A stretch of DNA of 64,000 nt from CAWCTB01 sp963798275 (GCA_963798275.1 CAWCTB010000009.1:62001-126000), one strand, 5' to 3'; numbered from the stretch's first letter, positions 1-11,008 are shown. Notes: generated by a model not told the origin, from the letters alone. Made by a program: numbers and translations.

Positions 1-1696
1 CTCGATCCCAAGAACATCGAGGCTTACTCCAACCTGGCTCGCTTCTATCAGTTCAAGAAGGAGCCCGACCAAGCCATTGCGGTGTTTCAGCAGGCGGTCA
101 AGAATAATCCTGATTCCGCCCCGGCTTATCTCCGGCTAGCCGCGCTTCTGCAATCGCAGCAGCGTACCGCCGACGCCGAGACCGTACTGCAGAACCTGCG
201 CCGCGCGCAGCCCATGTCCGGCGATGTGGCCGGGGAAATCGCCGGCTTCTACCTCGCCACCCGTAATCCGGAAGCGGCCATCCGCGAGTACCAGAGAGGC
301 ATCTCGATTGACCCCAAGAACGACCGGCTTAAGACCGCCCTGGTTGAGGTCTATCTGATGTCGGGGCACCCCGACGATGCTGCCAAGTTGAACGATCAGA
401 TCCTGAAGGAAAAGCCCAACGATGTTGCCGCTCGGCTCGCCCAGGGCCGGCTGGCTGGCGCCAAAGGTGACTACACTACGGCGATTACCATTTTCCGCGG
501 TGTGGTGAAAGATGCCCCGGAAAACTCGCGCGCTCACTTCTACCTCGCTCAGGCCCTGCGTCAGACCGGAGACCTGCCCGGCGCCAAAACTGAACTGCAG
601 GAGGCCGTCAAACGCGAGCCCGACAATCCTCTTATCCTGCAGGCGCTCGCCGAAACCTATCGCGACTCACGCGATTACGATACCGCCCGCGAGTATGCCA
701 ACCGCCTGCTCAAGCAGAACGACAAGAATCCCCAAGTCTATATGCTGCTAGCCAGCATAGCCCTCGGCTCCAAGGACTACAAAGGCGCTCAGGACTACCT
801 CACCCAGGCCAGTGTTCTGGCCCCCAACGACCCGGCCATTCCCTTCAACATGGCCTTCGCCTACGGTGGCCAGAAGAAACTGCCCGAGGCGGAGCGGCGA
901 GTTCCAGGCTGCGCTCAAGCTCAATCCGCAGTATGATGCCGCCGCTGCCGAGTACGTCTCCCTGCTCTTCGGCATGGGCCAGCCGCAAAAAGCCTTGGAC
1001 TTCGCCAATCAGTATCTGTCCGCCAATCAGGGCCGTGCTACGGCGCATTACATCTACGCTTCGGCCTTGGCGACCGACAAGAAGTTCGACCAGGCCATTC
1101 CGGAATATCAGAAGGCCATCGATCTCGAGCCTAAGGGCATGCAGTCCTACATGCAGCTCGCCCGGGTCTACATGATCACGGGCAAGCCCGACCAGGCGCT
1201 CGCGGTTTATCAGAAGGCGGCCGCGATTCAGCCTAATTCACCCCAGATCAGTCTCGCCATGGGCGAAGTTTATCTCGCCAAGAACGACCTCAAATCTGCC
1301 CGCCAGGCTTTCGAGCGCGCCAACCAGTTGGCTCCCAATAATCCCGTCGTGGCCAACAACCTTGCCTGGGTGTATGCCCTGCAGGGCGAGAATCTCGATG
1401 TCGCTTTGAGTCTCGCCACCCAGGCCAAACAGGCCGCGCCCGAAGCCCCTTCCGTCAGCGACACCCTTGCCTGGGTGCAGTACAGGCGCGGTAACTATGC
1501 CGTGGCTGTCGGTTTGCTTGACGATGCCGTTAAGCGCGCTCCCCAGAGTCCCCAATATCGCTACCATTTGGGCATGGCCCTCAGCGGCGCGGGTGACCAG
1601 GCGCGGGCCAAGGAGGAGCTGAAGAAAGCGTTGGCGCTCAACCTCAAGGGCGATGACGCCCAACAGGCGCAGCAGACCCTGGCCAAGCTGCAGTAG
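1..1696 (+). CDS. TPR-repeat protein, 5' end outside window, one frameshift
   Basis: The reading frame is already open at base 1, so the N-terminus lies to the left. The protein is an almost unbroken array of tetratricopeptide repeats (about 15 helical pairs with the A/G/Y/A/P spacing, for example 'NPEAAIREYQRGISIDP' and 'YPEYQKAIDLEP'-like units). The frame moves from 1 to 2 near base 890-900. Before the shift it reads 'QKKLPEAE' and after it 'GEFQAALKLNPQYD', which together form one normal repeat, so a single extra base explains the break. TPR arrays are protein-protein scaffolds; in Acidobacteria such long arrays are often envelope or exopolysaccharide-linked, but nothing here fixes the partner. 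The C-terminus is at the TAG ending at 1696. Confidence 0.85.
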
Positions 1697-2112
1697 TCGT
1701 TGGGTTGCCGCCGCGGTCGTGCAGTGTGTGAACCCAGCCCTGCAGGGGCGAAATATTTTAGCCCAGCGCCTTAGCGGGTGGGTAATCTGCGAGATTGGAT
1801 CAAGAGTGCCGTAGGCACGGCAGAGGTTCTTTTTGAGCGAGCGCGGCTTCAGCTGTGTGAGAACGCCGCTCGCGTTGCGACGGCGACACAACCCCCAACA
1901 GGAAGGGGCACCTCAGTGTAGCCCAGCCGGCAGGGCAGCGGAATGCTGGGTCAGCGAATCAGCGAAAGATCCAGCGCCCAGGACGCGCCTCACTTCCGGC
2001 CTCCGCGAACCTTCGTCTCCGCCCCCGCCGAGATGGATGTAAACTAGGCGACGCTCTTGCAATCAAATAGAAAATCCCGGCTCACGGATTTACACCGAAC
2101 CTGGGGTGACGC
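1697..2112. other. intergenic region, no gene seen
   Basis: About 415 bases between two TPR genes. Short open frames on both strands lack recognisable protein features. No clear hairpin terminator followed by T-rich sequence was found. Confidence 0.5.
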
Positions 2113-3721
2113 ATGAATTCACGCTTCCTGGCTGTACTGCCGCTGCTCTTGTGTACGTGTTCTCTTCTGGCCGATCAGGGACACCCGCCGCAACCGGTTC
2201 CCAACGAAAAGCTCGGCACCGTGCACTTTCCTGTCTCCTGCGCCGCCTCCCAACAGAAGCCCTTCGAGCGCGGCGTCGCCTTGCTGCACGACTTCTGGTA
2301 TGACAAGGCACAGCAGCAGTTCCAGCAGATCGAGGCCGCCGATCCCACCTGCGCCATCGCCTACTGGGGCGAGGCCATGAGCCTTTTTCACCAGATATGG
2401 GACCGCCCGAATGAGGCAACCATGCAACGCGGATTGGCCCTGGTGCAGAAGGGCCAGAAGTTGGGCGCGAAGACCCAGCGCGAACGCGACTACCTGGATG
2501 CCCTGGCCGTCTTTTACCAGAACCCCAGCGGCTCCAGTTTTGAGCTAAGAGTCAACGCCTATTCGCAGGCGATGGAGAAGCTGTACCAGAAGTATCCGCA
2601 GGACCATGAGGCGGCGGCATTCTACGCCCTGTCTCTGTTGGCTGCGGCGCCTCCGCGCGATCCTACCTTCAGCAACCAGAAAAAGGCGCTGGCCCTGCTC
2701 AACCAGCAATTTGTGCTTGCGCCGGACAACCCGGGAATTGCCCACTACATCATTCACAGTTGCGACAGTCCGCAGATGGCTCCGGACGGGCTGGCCGCGG
2801 CCCGGCGCTACGGCGAAATCGCCCCTTCGGCGCCGCACGCCGCTCACATGCCCTCGCATATCTTTGCCCGGCTCGGACTCTGGCAGGAGGACATCCAGGC
2901 GAACCTGGCGTCGATTGCGGCAGCCGAACAATCGGGCTCGACCGGACATGAGCTGCATGCCATGGACTTCCTGAACTACGCCTACCTGCAAGTTGGCGAA
3001 GACGACAAGGCTCGCCAACTCATTGCCAAGGTCGACACCATGCAGCCGATGCCGGGCCACGACATGCGCGATTACCTCGACCTGGCCCGCGCCGGTTTCC
3101 CCGCTACCTATACGGTCGAGACCCGGCATTGGCAGGAGGCCGCCGCCCTCGAACCCGCCGCCGGACGCGAAGCCGGAGAACGCCGCCATCACCTACTGGG
3201 CCCGCGCGGTGGGCAGCGGACATCTCCACGATGCGGCCGCGGCTCAGAAAGACCTGACACAGTATGACGCCATGGTGGAGGCAGTGAAGAAATCTCCCGA
3301 CGCTTACCTGGCCGAGTATATGGACACCGATCGCGATGAGATTCGCGCCTGGGTCGCCTTCGCCGCGGGCAACAACGACGAGGCCGCCCAGATCATGCGC
3401 ACCGTCGCCGATAAGCAGGATGCGCACGGCAAAGCGGAAGTGGCGATTCCCGCCCGCGAAATGCTGGCCGACATCCTGCTGGAATCCAATCACCCGGAGC
3501 AGGCCCTCGCCGAATACGAACGGTCGATGACGATCGATCCCAACCGTTTTAATGGACTGTATGGCGCGGCCCGCGCCGCCGAGATGGCCAAGCAACCCGC
3601 CACGGCTGAGAAGTACTATGCCCAGTTGGTGAAGAACTGCGCCGGCGCGACGTCAGACCGCCCCGAGCTGGCGCGGGCGAGGGCACAACTGGCTGCGAAG
3701 ACCTCCGAGGGCGGAAACTGA
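2113..3721 (+). CDS. secreted TPR-repeat protein with one frameshift
   Basis: ATG at 2113 is followed by a hydrophobic signal segment (residues 4-20, 'FLAVLPLLLCTCSLL'), so the product is probably exported or a lipoprotein. The rest is TPR-like helical repeats, including the 'AIAYWGEAMSLFHQIWDRP' stretch typical of a secreted acidobacterial/bacteroidete TPR family of unknown role. Frame 1 carries residues to about base 3160 and frame 2 continues ('KPENAAITYWARAVGSG') to the TGA at 3721. The two halves join into one protein of about 535 residues, so one indel near 3155-3170 is the simplest explanation. The function beyond scaffolding is unknown. Confidence 0.8.
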
Positions 3722-3851
3722 GCGTGCTTTGGGGGCTTGGCCAGAGCCTCCACCTCGTGTCCCTTTTGACCTTCGCTTAGTTTGACCCTCTCCTCTTGGC
3801 CCTGTTAAACTTACATTTTCCCACCAGTGGCAAACCACTCAAGGACCAACC

Positions 3852-4574
3852 GTGCGTAGTTACACCCGGCATCAACTGAAACAGGACGCATTCCAGGAAA
3901 CCGCCGTCGAGACCATGTCCTGGGCCGTCGAGAATCGCTCCAAGCTCGTCGTAGGCGGCATCGCCCTGGCAATCATTCTGGCCGTCGTCATCGGCGGCTG
4001 GTTCTACATCAATTATCGAGATCAACAGGCACAACAGCAGCTCGCTGGCGCCCTCCAGAAGTACACCGCTCCCATTCTCGGCCCGGGCGAGCCGCCCGTC
4101 CCCGGCACGCTGTCCTATGCTTCCTCGCAGGATCGTGCCAAGGCCGCTAATGCCGACTTCACCGCCATCGCCGGCAAGTATTCCTTCACCCAGTCCGGCC
4201 GCCTGGCCCGCTACTTCGCCGGCATTACCGCTCGCGATCTGGGCGACACGGCCACCGCCGAGAAGCAGTTGCAGGACGTTGCCGGCAGCCGCCATAAGAC
4301 CATCGCAGGTCTTGCCAAGCTGGCTTTGGCTTCGCTTTATCAGGACACCAATCAGGCTCCCAAGGCAATCGAGATTTACAAAGACCTCATGGCCCACCCC
4401 ACCGATTCCGTCGGCAAGACCACCGCCGAGTTCCAGTTGGCGCAACTCTACGAGGCCACTAATCAGCCCCTGGAGGCCCGCAAAATGTACCTGGAGCTGC
4501 AAAAGGACAGTCCCACCAGTCCGGTTGGACAAATGGCTGCGCAACGCCTGCGCGCCCTCGGTCCCCAGCAGTAG
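3852..4574 (+). CDS. YfgM-like TPR protein with one membrane anchor
   Basis: Starts with GTG at 3852. A basic N-terminus is followed by one transmembrane segment at about residues 31-53, then a periplasmic TPR-like domain of about 170 residues with repeats such as 'AIEIYKDLMAHP' and 'ARKMYLELQKDSP'. This is the plan of the YfgM/DUF2133 family, a membrane-anchored TPR domain facing the periplasm that in E. coli associates with the Sec translocon and periplasmic chaperones. Length (240 residues) and anchor position fit. The assignment is by architecture, so the detailed role is inferred. Confidence 0.72.
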   Translation: MRSYTRHQLKQDAFQETAVETMSWAVENRSKLVVGGIALAIILAVVIGGWFYINYRDQQAQQQLAGALQKYTAPILGPGEPPVPGTLSYASSQDRAKAANADFTAIAGKYSFTQSGRLARYFAGITARDLGDTATAEKQLQDVAGSRHKTIAGLAKLALASLYQDTNQAPKAIEIYKDLMAHPTDSVGKTTAEFQLAQLYEATNQPLEARKMYLELQKDSPTSPVGQMAAQRLRALGPQQ

Positions 4575-4838
4575 AGACTTGGCCCAAAACGACGTTTCCT
4601 CGCTCACGCCGTTTGCTGCGCCATGAGCCCGGAGGCTGATAGTTCGCTTCGGGAACGCGCACACCTCCGGTCATGGCGAAGCCCTGCGGCTTCGACTCGC
4701 TGGTCCACTCACCGCAAAGCGCAATTGCACCTTGTTTCCGGTAGAATGATCGCGAAATCCTTAATGAATCTTCACTGCCGTGACGATTCGCATGAGTAGC
4801 GGGTTTTGGAGCGGCAAATCCTGGAAGAGGCCTGGTCT

Positions 4839-6165
4839 ATGCAAGTGGCGGAAAAAGCCGTTGGGACGTTTGCAGCCCTGAAAGAGAAGATCCAAAACAA
4901 GACCGCCCGTGTCGGCATCGTCGGTCTCGGCTACGTAGGTTTGCCGCTGGCCATGGAATTCGCCAAGGCCGGCTTCGCCGTTACCGGCATCGACGTCCTG
5001 CAACCCAAGGTCGACGGGCTGAATCGCGGCGAGTCGCACGTCCAGGACGTGCCCACCGCCGAAGTCGCCGATTTCGTCGCCCGCAAGCGCTTCCGGGCCA
5101 CTACCGACTTCTCCGTGGTGCGCGATCTCGACACCATTAACATCTGCGTCCCCACTCCTCTGCGCAAAACCAAGGACCCGGACATGAGTTACATCGTGTC
5201 CGCCGTCGAGGAGATCGCCAAACACTTTCACCCCGGCCTGCTCATCATTCTCGAATCCACCACCTACCCGGGCACCACCGACGAGCTGCTTCTGCCCACC
5301 TTCGAGAAGCTCGGCTTCCAGGCTGGCCGCGACTTTTTCCTTTGCTTCTCCCCCGAGCGGGTCGATCCCGGCAACCCGGTGTACCAGACCTCCAACACGC
5401 CCAAGGTGGTTGGCGGCATCACGCCCCGAATGCACCGAAATGGGTACGCTCTTCTTCTCCCAGGCGCTGGAAACCGTGGTGCCGGTGAGCAATACCCGCG
5501 TCGCCGAAATGGTGAAGCTGCTCGAGAATACCTTCCGCATGATCAACATCGGACTGGTGAACGAAATGGCCCTGATGTGCGACGGCATGGGCATCAACGT
5601 TTGGGAAGTCATCGACGCCGCCGCCACCAAGCCCTTCGGCTTCATGCCGTTTTATCCCGGCCCGGGTCTCGGCGGCCACTGCATCCCCATCGACCCGTTC
5701 TATCTCTCCTGGAAGACCAAGCAGTCCGGCATCGAGGCCCGCTTCATCGAGCTGGCCGGCTACATCAACGGCAACATGCCGCATTTTGTCGTCGACAAGA
5801 TTCAAAACGCGCTCAACAATCACGCCAAGCCGGTCAAGGGTTCGCACGTGCACATCGCCGGCGTCGCCTACAAGCGCAACATCGACGACATGCGCGAATC
5901 CCCTGCCCTCGACATCATCCACCTGCTGCAGAAACGCGGCGCAGTCGTCACCTACAGCGATCCCTTCGTGCCCCAGTTGCGCTTGGATGGCATCAGCCTG
6001 CAGGCCGAGCCGCTCGAGGAAACCGCCGCCCAGGCGGATTGTGTGGTCATCGTTACCGACCACGCCAGGTTCGACTACGACCGCCTCGTGAACGCAGCGG
6101 CGCTCATTGTCGATACCCGCAATGCCCTGAAGCGCTTCGACTCCGACAAGATCGTTCGGCTGTAG
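4839..6165 (+). CDS. nucleotide-sugar (UDP-sugar) dehydrogenase, one frameshift
   Basis: A UDP-glucose/GDP-mannose dehydrogenase-family enzyme, which oxidises a UDP-sugar to its uronic acid with two NAD+ for surface polysaccharide. The ATG at 4839 has a purine-rich stretch (GGAAGAGG) about 10 bases upstream. The Rossmann motif GLGYVG is at residues 29-34, followed by 'STTYPGTT' and 'FSPERVDPGN'. The C-terminal part carries 'GPGLGGHCIPIDPFYL', whose Cys is the catalytic thiol, and the UDP-binding third domain. The pattern is closest to UDP-N-acetyl-glucosamine/mannosamine 6-dehydrogenases (WbpA type). The frame changes from 0 to 1 at about 5420-5430; the pieces join smoothly into about 440 residues, so one extra base is likely. 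Confidence 0.87.
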
Positions 6166-6435
6166 GCCGCCTCGGTTGGCAGAGCCGACCTTCAGGCCGG
6201 CGTCTCAGCTCTCCTTATCCCGAAAAATCTCATTGGCGGATTGATTCCTTATTCTTTCCACGATCGTTCACTTTCGAACCTTCGATCTTACCAGTTTACA
6301 TTTGGGAAAATTCCCAGCGCGAACGCTCTTTACGTCTAGGAATTTGCCGGTCCGGCTTATACCATGAAAATTCGTTCCTGATGTTGTGCACTTGTCGTGC
6401 GCCGAATCGAATAGGATGTAGCTCTCTTTGTTGAG

Positions 6436-7953
6436 GTGACAAGTCAATGGCATCTCCTGTTGGAGCGCCAGGCAAAGCCGGCACCGTTCCGCCCGCAACC
6501 CTCAGCGACCCCGCCCGTGCGCCCGGGATTCAACGAAGATTGGCTGGCGGTGTGTATCGGCCTGTTCACCTTCGCCTGCTCACTCGTATTGCTGTTTGGC
6601 GCTGACCTCCTGGGCTGGGCCGTAACCACCTCGGTTTGGACAACGCCGGCTAAGGCTCTGGGCACCGCGTCCAAAGGCTACGCCACTCTTCCTGGCTTCC
6701 TGGCGCTGCTCGCCACCTATGCTTTCCTCCTGGTCATCCTGCTGATCGGAGCCAAAGCCATCCGCGCCGACCTCTGGCGCTTCGCCCAGGGCTTCACCAT
6801 CATCTTCTTCCTGAGTTACGCCTGTTGGTTCCTGGGCAGCTGGGCTTATATTGCCGCCACGCCCGACAAGCGGCAGGCCCTCAAGATCGGCTGGTCGCTG
6901 AATCTGACCAACGAATCCGGATTCATCATCGCCTTGCTGGTTGGCTTGTTCATCGGCAACTTCCTGCCCGGGGTTGCCGACTTCCTGAAAGAGGCCATCC
7001 GGCCCGAGCTGTACATCAAAACTGCGATCGTGATTCTTGGCGGATTCCTGGGAATCGCGGCCCTCGATCAGCGCCAGCTCGCCACCTCCGTCATCTTGCG
7101 CGGCTTCTGCGCTATCGTCGAGGCCTACCTGATTTACTGGCCGATCGTCTACTTCATCTCGCGCCGCTATTTCGGATTCAGCCGCGAGTGGGCAGCGCCG
7201 CTGGCCTCCGGCATATCGATTTGCGGCGTGTCCGCGGCCATCGCCACTGGCGGCGCCATCCGCGCGCGTCCCATCGTGCCCATCATGGTTTCGTCGCTGG
7301 TAGTGGTCTTTTCCGTGGTGGAGCTGCTCTTTCTCCCCTTCGCCGCGCAACATTTCCTTTCGCACCAGCCCATGGTCGCGGGCGCCTGGATGGGCCTCGC
7401 CGTGAAGACCGACGGCGCCGCCGTAGCCAGTGGCGCGATTGCCGACGCTCTTATCCGCAGCAAGGTGCTTGCCGACTCCGGCGTCGCTTACCAGCCGGGA
7501 TGGATCATGGGCGTCACCACCACCGTGAAAGTATTCATCGACATCTTCATCGGTGTCTGGGCTTTCGTTCTCGCCTGGATTTGGTCAGCCAAGATCGAAC
7601 CCCGCGACGGACACAAGGTCCGGGTCGGCGAAATCTGGCAACGCTTCCCCAAGTTCATCCTGGGCTACGTGGTCACCTTCCTCGTCGTGCTGGGCATCGG
7701 CATTGCCAGTCCGGCCCTGATCCCCAAGGCCAAGGCCGCCATGGGACAAGCGAACGTCTTTCGCGCCATTTTCTTCGTCCTGACCTTTTTCTCCATCGGA
7801 GTAGTTTCCAACTTTCGCAAGCTTTGGCAGGAGGGCATCGCCAAACTTGCCGCCGTCTATGTGCTCTGCCTGTTCGGATACATCATCTGGATTGGCCTGC
7901 TGATTTCCTGGCTGTTTTTCCACGGCGTTATGCCGCCGCTCGCGAAAGGGTGA
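6436..7953 (+). CDS. YeiH-family putative sulfate exporter
   Basis: A polytopic inner-membrane protein with 11 or more hydrophobic segments and the UPF0324/YeiH signature region ('GISICGVSAAIATGGAIRA' and 'WMGLAVKTDGAAVASGAI'). Families of this type are annotated as putative sulfate exporters; the substrate has not been established here. The in-frame start is GTG 6436. A better start is ATG 6447, seven bases after GAGGTG (6434-6439), but it lies in frame 0 and would need one indel near 6520-6535 before joining the conserved 'NEDWLAV' segment. The next gene begins 3 bases after the stop, so the two are probably co-translated. Confidence 0.8.
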   Translation: MTSQWHLLLERQAKPAPFRPQPSATPPVRPGFNEDWLAVCIGLFTFACSLVLLFGADLLGWAVTTSVWTTPAKALGTASKGYATLPGFLALLATYAFLLVILLIGAKAIRADLWRFAQGFTIIFFLSYACWFLGSWAYIAATPDKRQALKIGWSLNLTNESGFIIALLVGLFIGNFLPGVADFLKEAIRPELYIKTAIVILGGFLGIAALDQRQLATSVILRGFCAIVEAYLIYWPIVYFISRRYFGFSREWAAPLASGISICGVSAAIATGGAIRARPIVPIMVSSLVVVFSVVELLFLPFAAQHFLSHQPMVAGAWMGLAVKTDGAAVASGAIADALIRSKVLADSGVAYQPGWIMGVTTTVKVFIDIFIGVWAFVLAWIWSAKIEPRDGHKVRVGEIWQRFPKFILGYVVTFLVVLGIGIASPALIPKAKAAMGQANVFRAIFFVLTFFSIGVVSNFRKLWQEGIAKLAAVYVLCLFGYIIWIGLLISWLFFHGVMPPLAKG

Positions 7954-7956
7954 TCT

Positions 7957-8109
7957 GTGACTGAACCTCGCCTGGCTGACGAACTACGCAAGATGGAAGA
8001 CGAGTACGAGCCGCTGCTTCCCATCGAGCGCAAGCTGATCTGGTACACCTTCGCTACCGGGGTCGTGCTGCTGGTCGTGCTCGTGCTCTTTAGTCGCGCT
8101 TTTGCCTGA
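7957..8109 (+). CDS. 50-residue single-pass membrane protein
   Basis: GTG at 7957 lies 3 bases after the stop of the YeiH-type transporter. The reading frame encodes 50 residues: an acidic/basic amphipathic N-terminus ('LRKMEDEYEPLLPIERK') and one strong transmembrane helix (about residues 28-46, 'WYTFATGVVLLVVLVLFS'), ending at TGA 8109. Tight coupling, a well-formed helix with charged flanks and lack of a competing frame support a real gene. It may be an accessory subunit of the transporter; that is inference from position only. Confidence 0.6.
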   Translation: MTEPRLADELRKMEDEYEPLLPIERKLIWYTFATGVVLLVVLVLFSRAFA

Positions 8110-8362
8110 TCTCGAAATCCGCTGCGTGCCGTTGAATCGACGGGTGCAACCGGGCAAGAACAGCCCCGCAGCGGCGGCATATCATAGTCCAGCCTGAAGC
8201 GGGTCCTCGCGAGTGGCGTTCTTACGCTTCGTACGGTGGAGGAGCGGGGTCCCCGCGAAGTGCCGATTTCGTGCTTCCTGGGTGCGGAGTGACGGTCCCG
8301 CCACTAGCAATCGCGGTCGTCGCGGCAACTCCACCCCGTCGTACGGCAGCTCTCACCTTCTC

Positions 8363-8392
8363 TTGGCATCTCTTGTTACACCGGTCCATAAT
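8363..8392 (+). promoter_or_regulatory. candidate sigma-70 promoter for the YtxH gene
   Basis: TTGGCA (8363-8368), an 18-base spacer and CATAAT (8387-8392), ending 20 bases before the ATG at 8413. A GGAGGA ribosome-binding site follows at about 8402-8407. Match quality is moderate. Confidence 0.4.
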
Positions 8393-8412
8393 TGTCCTTT
8401 CGGAGGACAGCG

Positions 8413-8694
8413 ATGAAGAGTTTCTTATTTGGATTGGGCGTGGGCGTCGGCCTCGGTATCCTCTTCGCTCCCATGAGCGGCGAAGAGACCCGCAATAATC
8501 TCGCGCATCGCGCCAACGATCTCGCCAGCTCAGCCCGCGACACCTTCGAGCAGGGCCGCGAACGCGTAAACCGTGGCGTCGAGTCCTTTCGCAACACCGC
8601 TGAGCGCGCCATGGGCCAGGTCCGCAGCAGCCTCAACGATACGGCTCGCTCATCCGGAACCGAAGCCGGATCCCCGAATCCAGCCGCCGTTTAG
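8413..8694 (+). CDS. YtxH-domain small protein
   Basis: ATG 8413 is preceded by a strong GGAGGA site. The 93-residue product opens with the YtxH/GvpP-like glycine-rich membrane hairpin ('LFGLGVGVGLGILFAPMSGEETR', residues 4-26), then a long amphipathic helix rich in A, R, E and N that is likely to form a coiled coil. YtxH-domain proteins are small, often stress-induced, membrane-associated proteins of unknown biochemical role. It stands alone, with its own candidate promoter. Confidence 0.75.
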   Translation: MKSFLFGLGVGVGLGILFAPMSGEETRNNLAHRANDLASSARDTFEQGRERVNRGVESFRNTAERAMGQVRSSLNDTARSSGTEAGSPNPAAV

Positions 8695-9014
8695 ATCAGT
8701 TTTCGAATCAGCGTAGTGGAGCGCGTACGGGCCGGGTCTGAAATGTTAGACATGTCCGCAGATGGACAGTCTTTCGCCCCTGCGGGGCTGGGTTCGCGGC
8801 GCTCTGACTCATTGGTCGCTAAGCCAACAAGTTTCCATTCCGACAACCGAGACCAGCGCTAGGGCGTGGGGTTCTTGTCGCGTCACACCTCCCTGCATCA
8901 AGTTCCGCATGAGGTAAGAAGAGATTCTCGAGCCGCGTAGAGGCGACGGGAGCTTCGCAACAACCTGTGAATGTGGGGGCCTCCACCGGAAAGGCAGCAG
9001 GCAGGGGACAGTCG
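8695..9014. other. intergenic region between convergent genes
   Basis: About 320 bases between the YtxH gene and the fucosidase on the opposite strand. No gene, RNA or convincing terminator was seen. Confidence 0.45.
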
Positions 9015-10421
9015 TCAGTTGTCCGGCGGAGCGATCTTCAGGATGTAAGCGTATTGGCCGGGGAGGGTCGGGGGCAGGGCGACGGCGATGTCTGGGCCGG
9101 AGCGCGACCAGGTCAGCGGCTTAGTGACGCCGAGCAGGTAAATGTGCGATCCGGCTTCCGGCGCAACCGACTTGAGGATGATGTTTGCGGACGTGGGCTT
9201 GCCCAGCAGTGCAGCATAGACGACGCGACCTTTCTGGGTGAAGCGCAGGCGCAGGCCGTCAGCGGTTTCTCCGGTGGCCCGCGTCCAGGGGTGGGTGCCG
9301 TTGATGGCCTCGCCATTTTGCTGCAGCCATGTGCCCAGTGCCTGCAGGCGGCTCATCTGCACCGGAGGGATGGTGCCGTCAGCCTCGGGGCCGATATCCA
9401 GCAACAGGTTGCCGTTTTTGCTGACGATATCGATGAGCAGGTAGATAAGTTCATCGGGCGCGATGGTCTCGGCTTCGCCTTCCGCGCGGTTGTAGCCGAA
9501 GGAACGTCCCAGGCCGCGACACTCCTCCCACTTTGTGGGACTAATGCGGTCGAGCTGTTCGTACTCCGGCGACTTGAAGTCCCAGTGCTTCACTCCGAAG
9601 CGGTCGTCGATGACGCCGTCAGGCACGGTGTTGTAGTAGTAGGCCATGATCTCGAGGGGATGGCCGGACTTGGGATAGTCAATGTCGTTCCACAACAAGG
9701 AGGGACGATAGCGGGCGATAAGTTCGCGCATCTGGGCGTCGACATATTTGCCGTATGCCTCGCTCTGCGGCTTCACGCGCTGGTAGTCGGCGGCGACGCG
9801 GATGGGACCGGGATCGAAGGTCCAGTCGTATCCGCCGGAGTAGTAGAGGCCCATGCGCAGGCCCTGCGCGCGAACCGCCTCGGTCAGTTCGCCGACGATG
9901 TCGCGCGAGGCGTGCCGGCGATCAGGGGGAAGTTTGGGGTTGGGCACGGCGCTGGGCCAGAGGGTGAATCCGTCGTGGTGCTTGCTGGTGAGCACGACGT
10001 ACTTCGCGCCGATGTCGCGGAAGAGTTTCGCCCAGGCGTTGGGGTCCCACTTCTGTATCTCGCGATTGAAGGTCGCGGCGAAATTGTAGTAGTCGAAGTT
10101 GGCGCCGTAGTGTTCGCGATGGTAAGCCTGGGTGGGCGAACCCTCAAGGCGCATGGAGTTGAGATACCACTCGGCATAGGGATTGTTGAGGATGTAGTCG
10201 GGGGAGCTGAAGTCGTGCGTGGGATGCACCAACGGCGCCCATCCCGGAACGGAATACAGCCCCCAATGAATAAAGATGCCCAGCTTGGCGTCGGCGTACC
10301 ACTGCGGCAGGGGATGGCGATCGAGCGAGGCTAACGTCGGCTCATAGTGAACTTGCGCGAATGCGCACGACAGCAAAGTAAGGCACAGCAGAACGACGAA
10401 TGATGCAAAGCGGAGCGGCAT
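9015..10421 (-). CDS. secreted GH29 alpha-L-fucosidase
   Basis: A 468-residue exported glycosidase that removes terminal alpha-L-fucose. The N-terminal signal peptide ('FASFVVLLCLTLLSCAFAQ') suggests cleavage after about residue 22. The GH29 hallmarks follow: 'WYADAKLGIFIHWGLYSVPGW', 'YVVLTSKHHDGFTLWPS', 'GLYYSGGYDW' and 'LLWNDIDYP', where the Asp of 'ND' is in the nucleophile position. 'SKNGNLLLDIGPEADG' and a C-terminal beta domain complete the fold. Intact and of normal family length. It is a single gene facing the YtxH gene. Confidence 0.93.
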   Translation of the reverse strand: MPLRFASFVVLLCLTLLSCAFAQVHYEPTLASLDRHPLPQWYADAKLGIFIHWGLYSVPGWAPLVHPTHDFSSPDYILNNPYAEWYLNSMRLEGSPTQAYHREHYGANFDYYNFAATFNREIQKWDPNAWAKLFRDIGAKYVVLTSKHHDGFTLWPSAVPNPKLPPDRRHASRDIVGELTEAVRAQGLRMGLYYSGGYDWTFDPGPIRVAADYQRVKPQSEAYGKYVDAQMRELIARYRPSLLWNDIDYPKSGHPLEIMAYYYNTVPDGVIDDRFGVKHWDFKSPEYEQLDRISPTKWEECRGLGRSFGYNRAEGEAETIAPDELIYLLIDIVSKNGNLLLDIGPEADGTIPPVQMSRLQALGTWLQQNGEAINGTHPWTRATGETADGLRLRFTQKGRVVYAALLGKPTSANIILKSVAPEAGSHIYLLGVTKPLTWSRSGPDIAVALPPTLPGQYAYILKIAPPDN

Positions 10422-11008
10422 CTTGGTACCCTCGGGAAGAGATTAGCCGTAGGGGAGGATGACCGCAACGGGAAGTTCTCAGAGCGCCTTGCAATATCGG
10501 ATTCTCGACTAGATTCCAAATCGGGAATATTGATGAATTTTGGGGCGATTTATTCGTCAGCCAGTAGGCGTGGCGCTACACTGCGGCTATTGGCAGACCT
10601 CGTGATAGCCAATGATTCGTTATGAGAATGGTTTAGTCAGATTCTAGCAAAGTCCTGAAGTGACTCACCAAGTGATGGCAAAGGAAGAGGAAGATGGATA
10701 TTGATGGTTCTTCACGAATCTGGCAGGGTGCATTTTAGGCGGCTTTCTTGAAAACGACGACTTCAGCCCTTCAGGAAGGCCAAATACCGATTGCGAAGAA
10801 AATGGGCGAATCCGCTGCATTGACTGTGGAAATGCGCACCGAGGGCGGTCGGAAGGAGAGGTAACCCGAGATTGTTGGTTCACCCCCGGCGCTGGGAAAC
10901 CCGCACCGAACGCGGGTTTCACATGTTCCACAGCAACTCGCTACTGTTCTCTGCCTCTAAATCGCCAAGCCCTGTAAATCGGGGCCGCAGATTCTCGCGC
11001 AGCACCGT
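10422..11008. other. intergenic region with a perfect hairpin
   Basis: About 590 bases of lower-GC sequence with no supported gene. A perfect 9-bp inverted repeat (arms 10896-10904 and 10912-10920, 7-base loop) is present but is not followed by a T run, so it is not a standard terminator. The rest shows no recognisable element. Confidence 0.45.

Noticed and set aside
1833..2042. 69-codon ORF between two TPR genes
   Set aside because: No ribosome-binding site, family match or typical codon pattern.
8967..10334. A 455-codon + strand open frame
   Set aside because: Exact antisense of the GH29 fucosidase; no domain or signal of its own.
10896..10920. Terminator
   Set aside because: A perfect stem but no T run after it on either strand, so recorded only as a hairpin in the intergenic entry.
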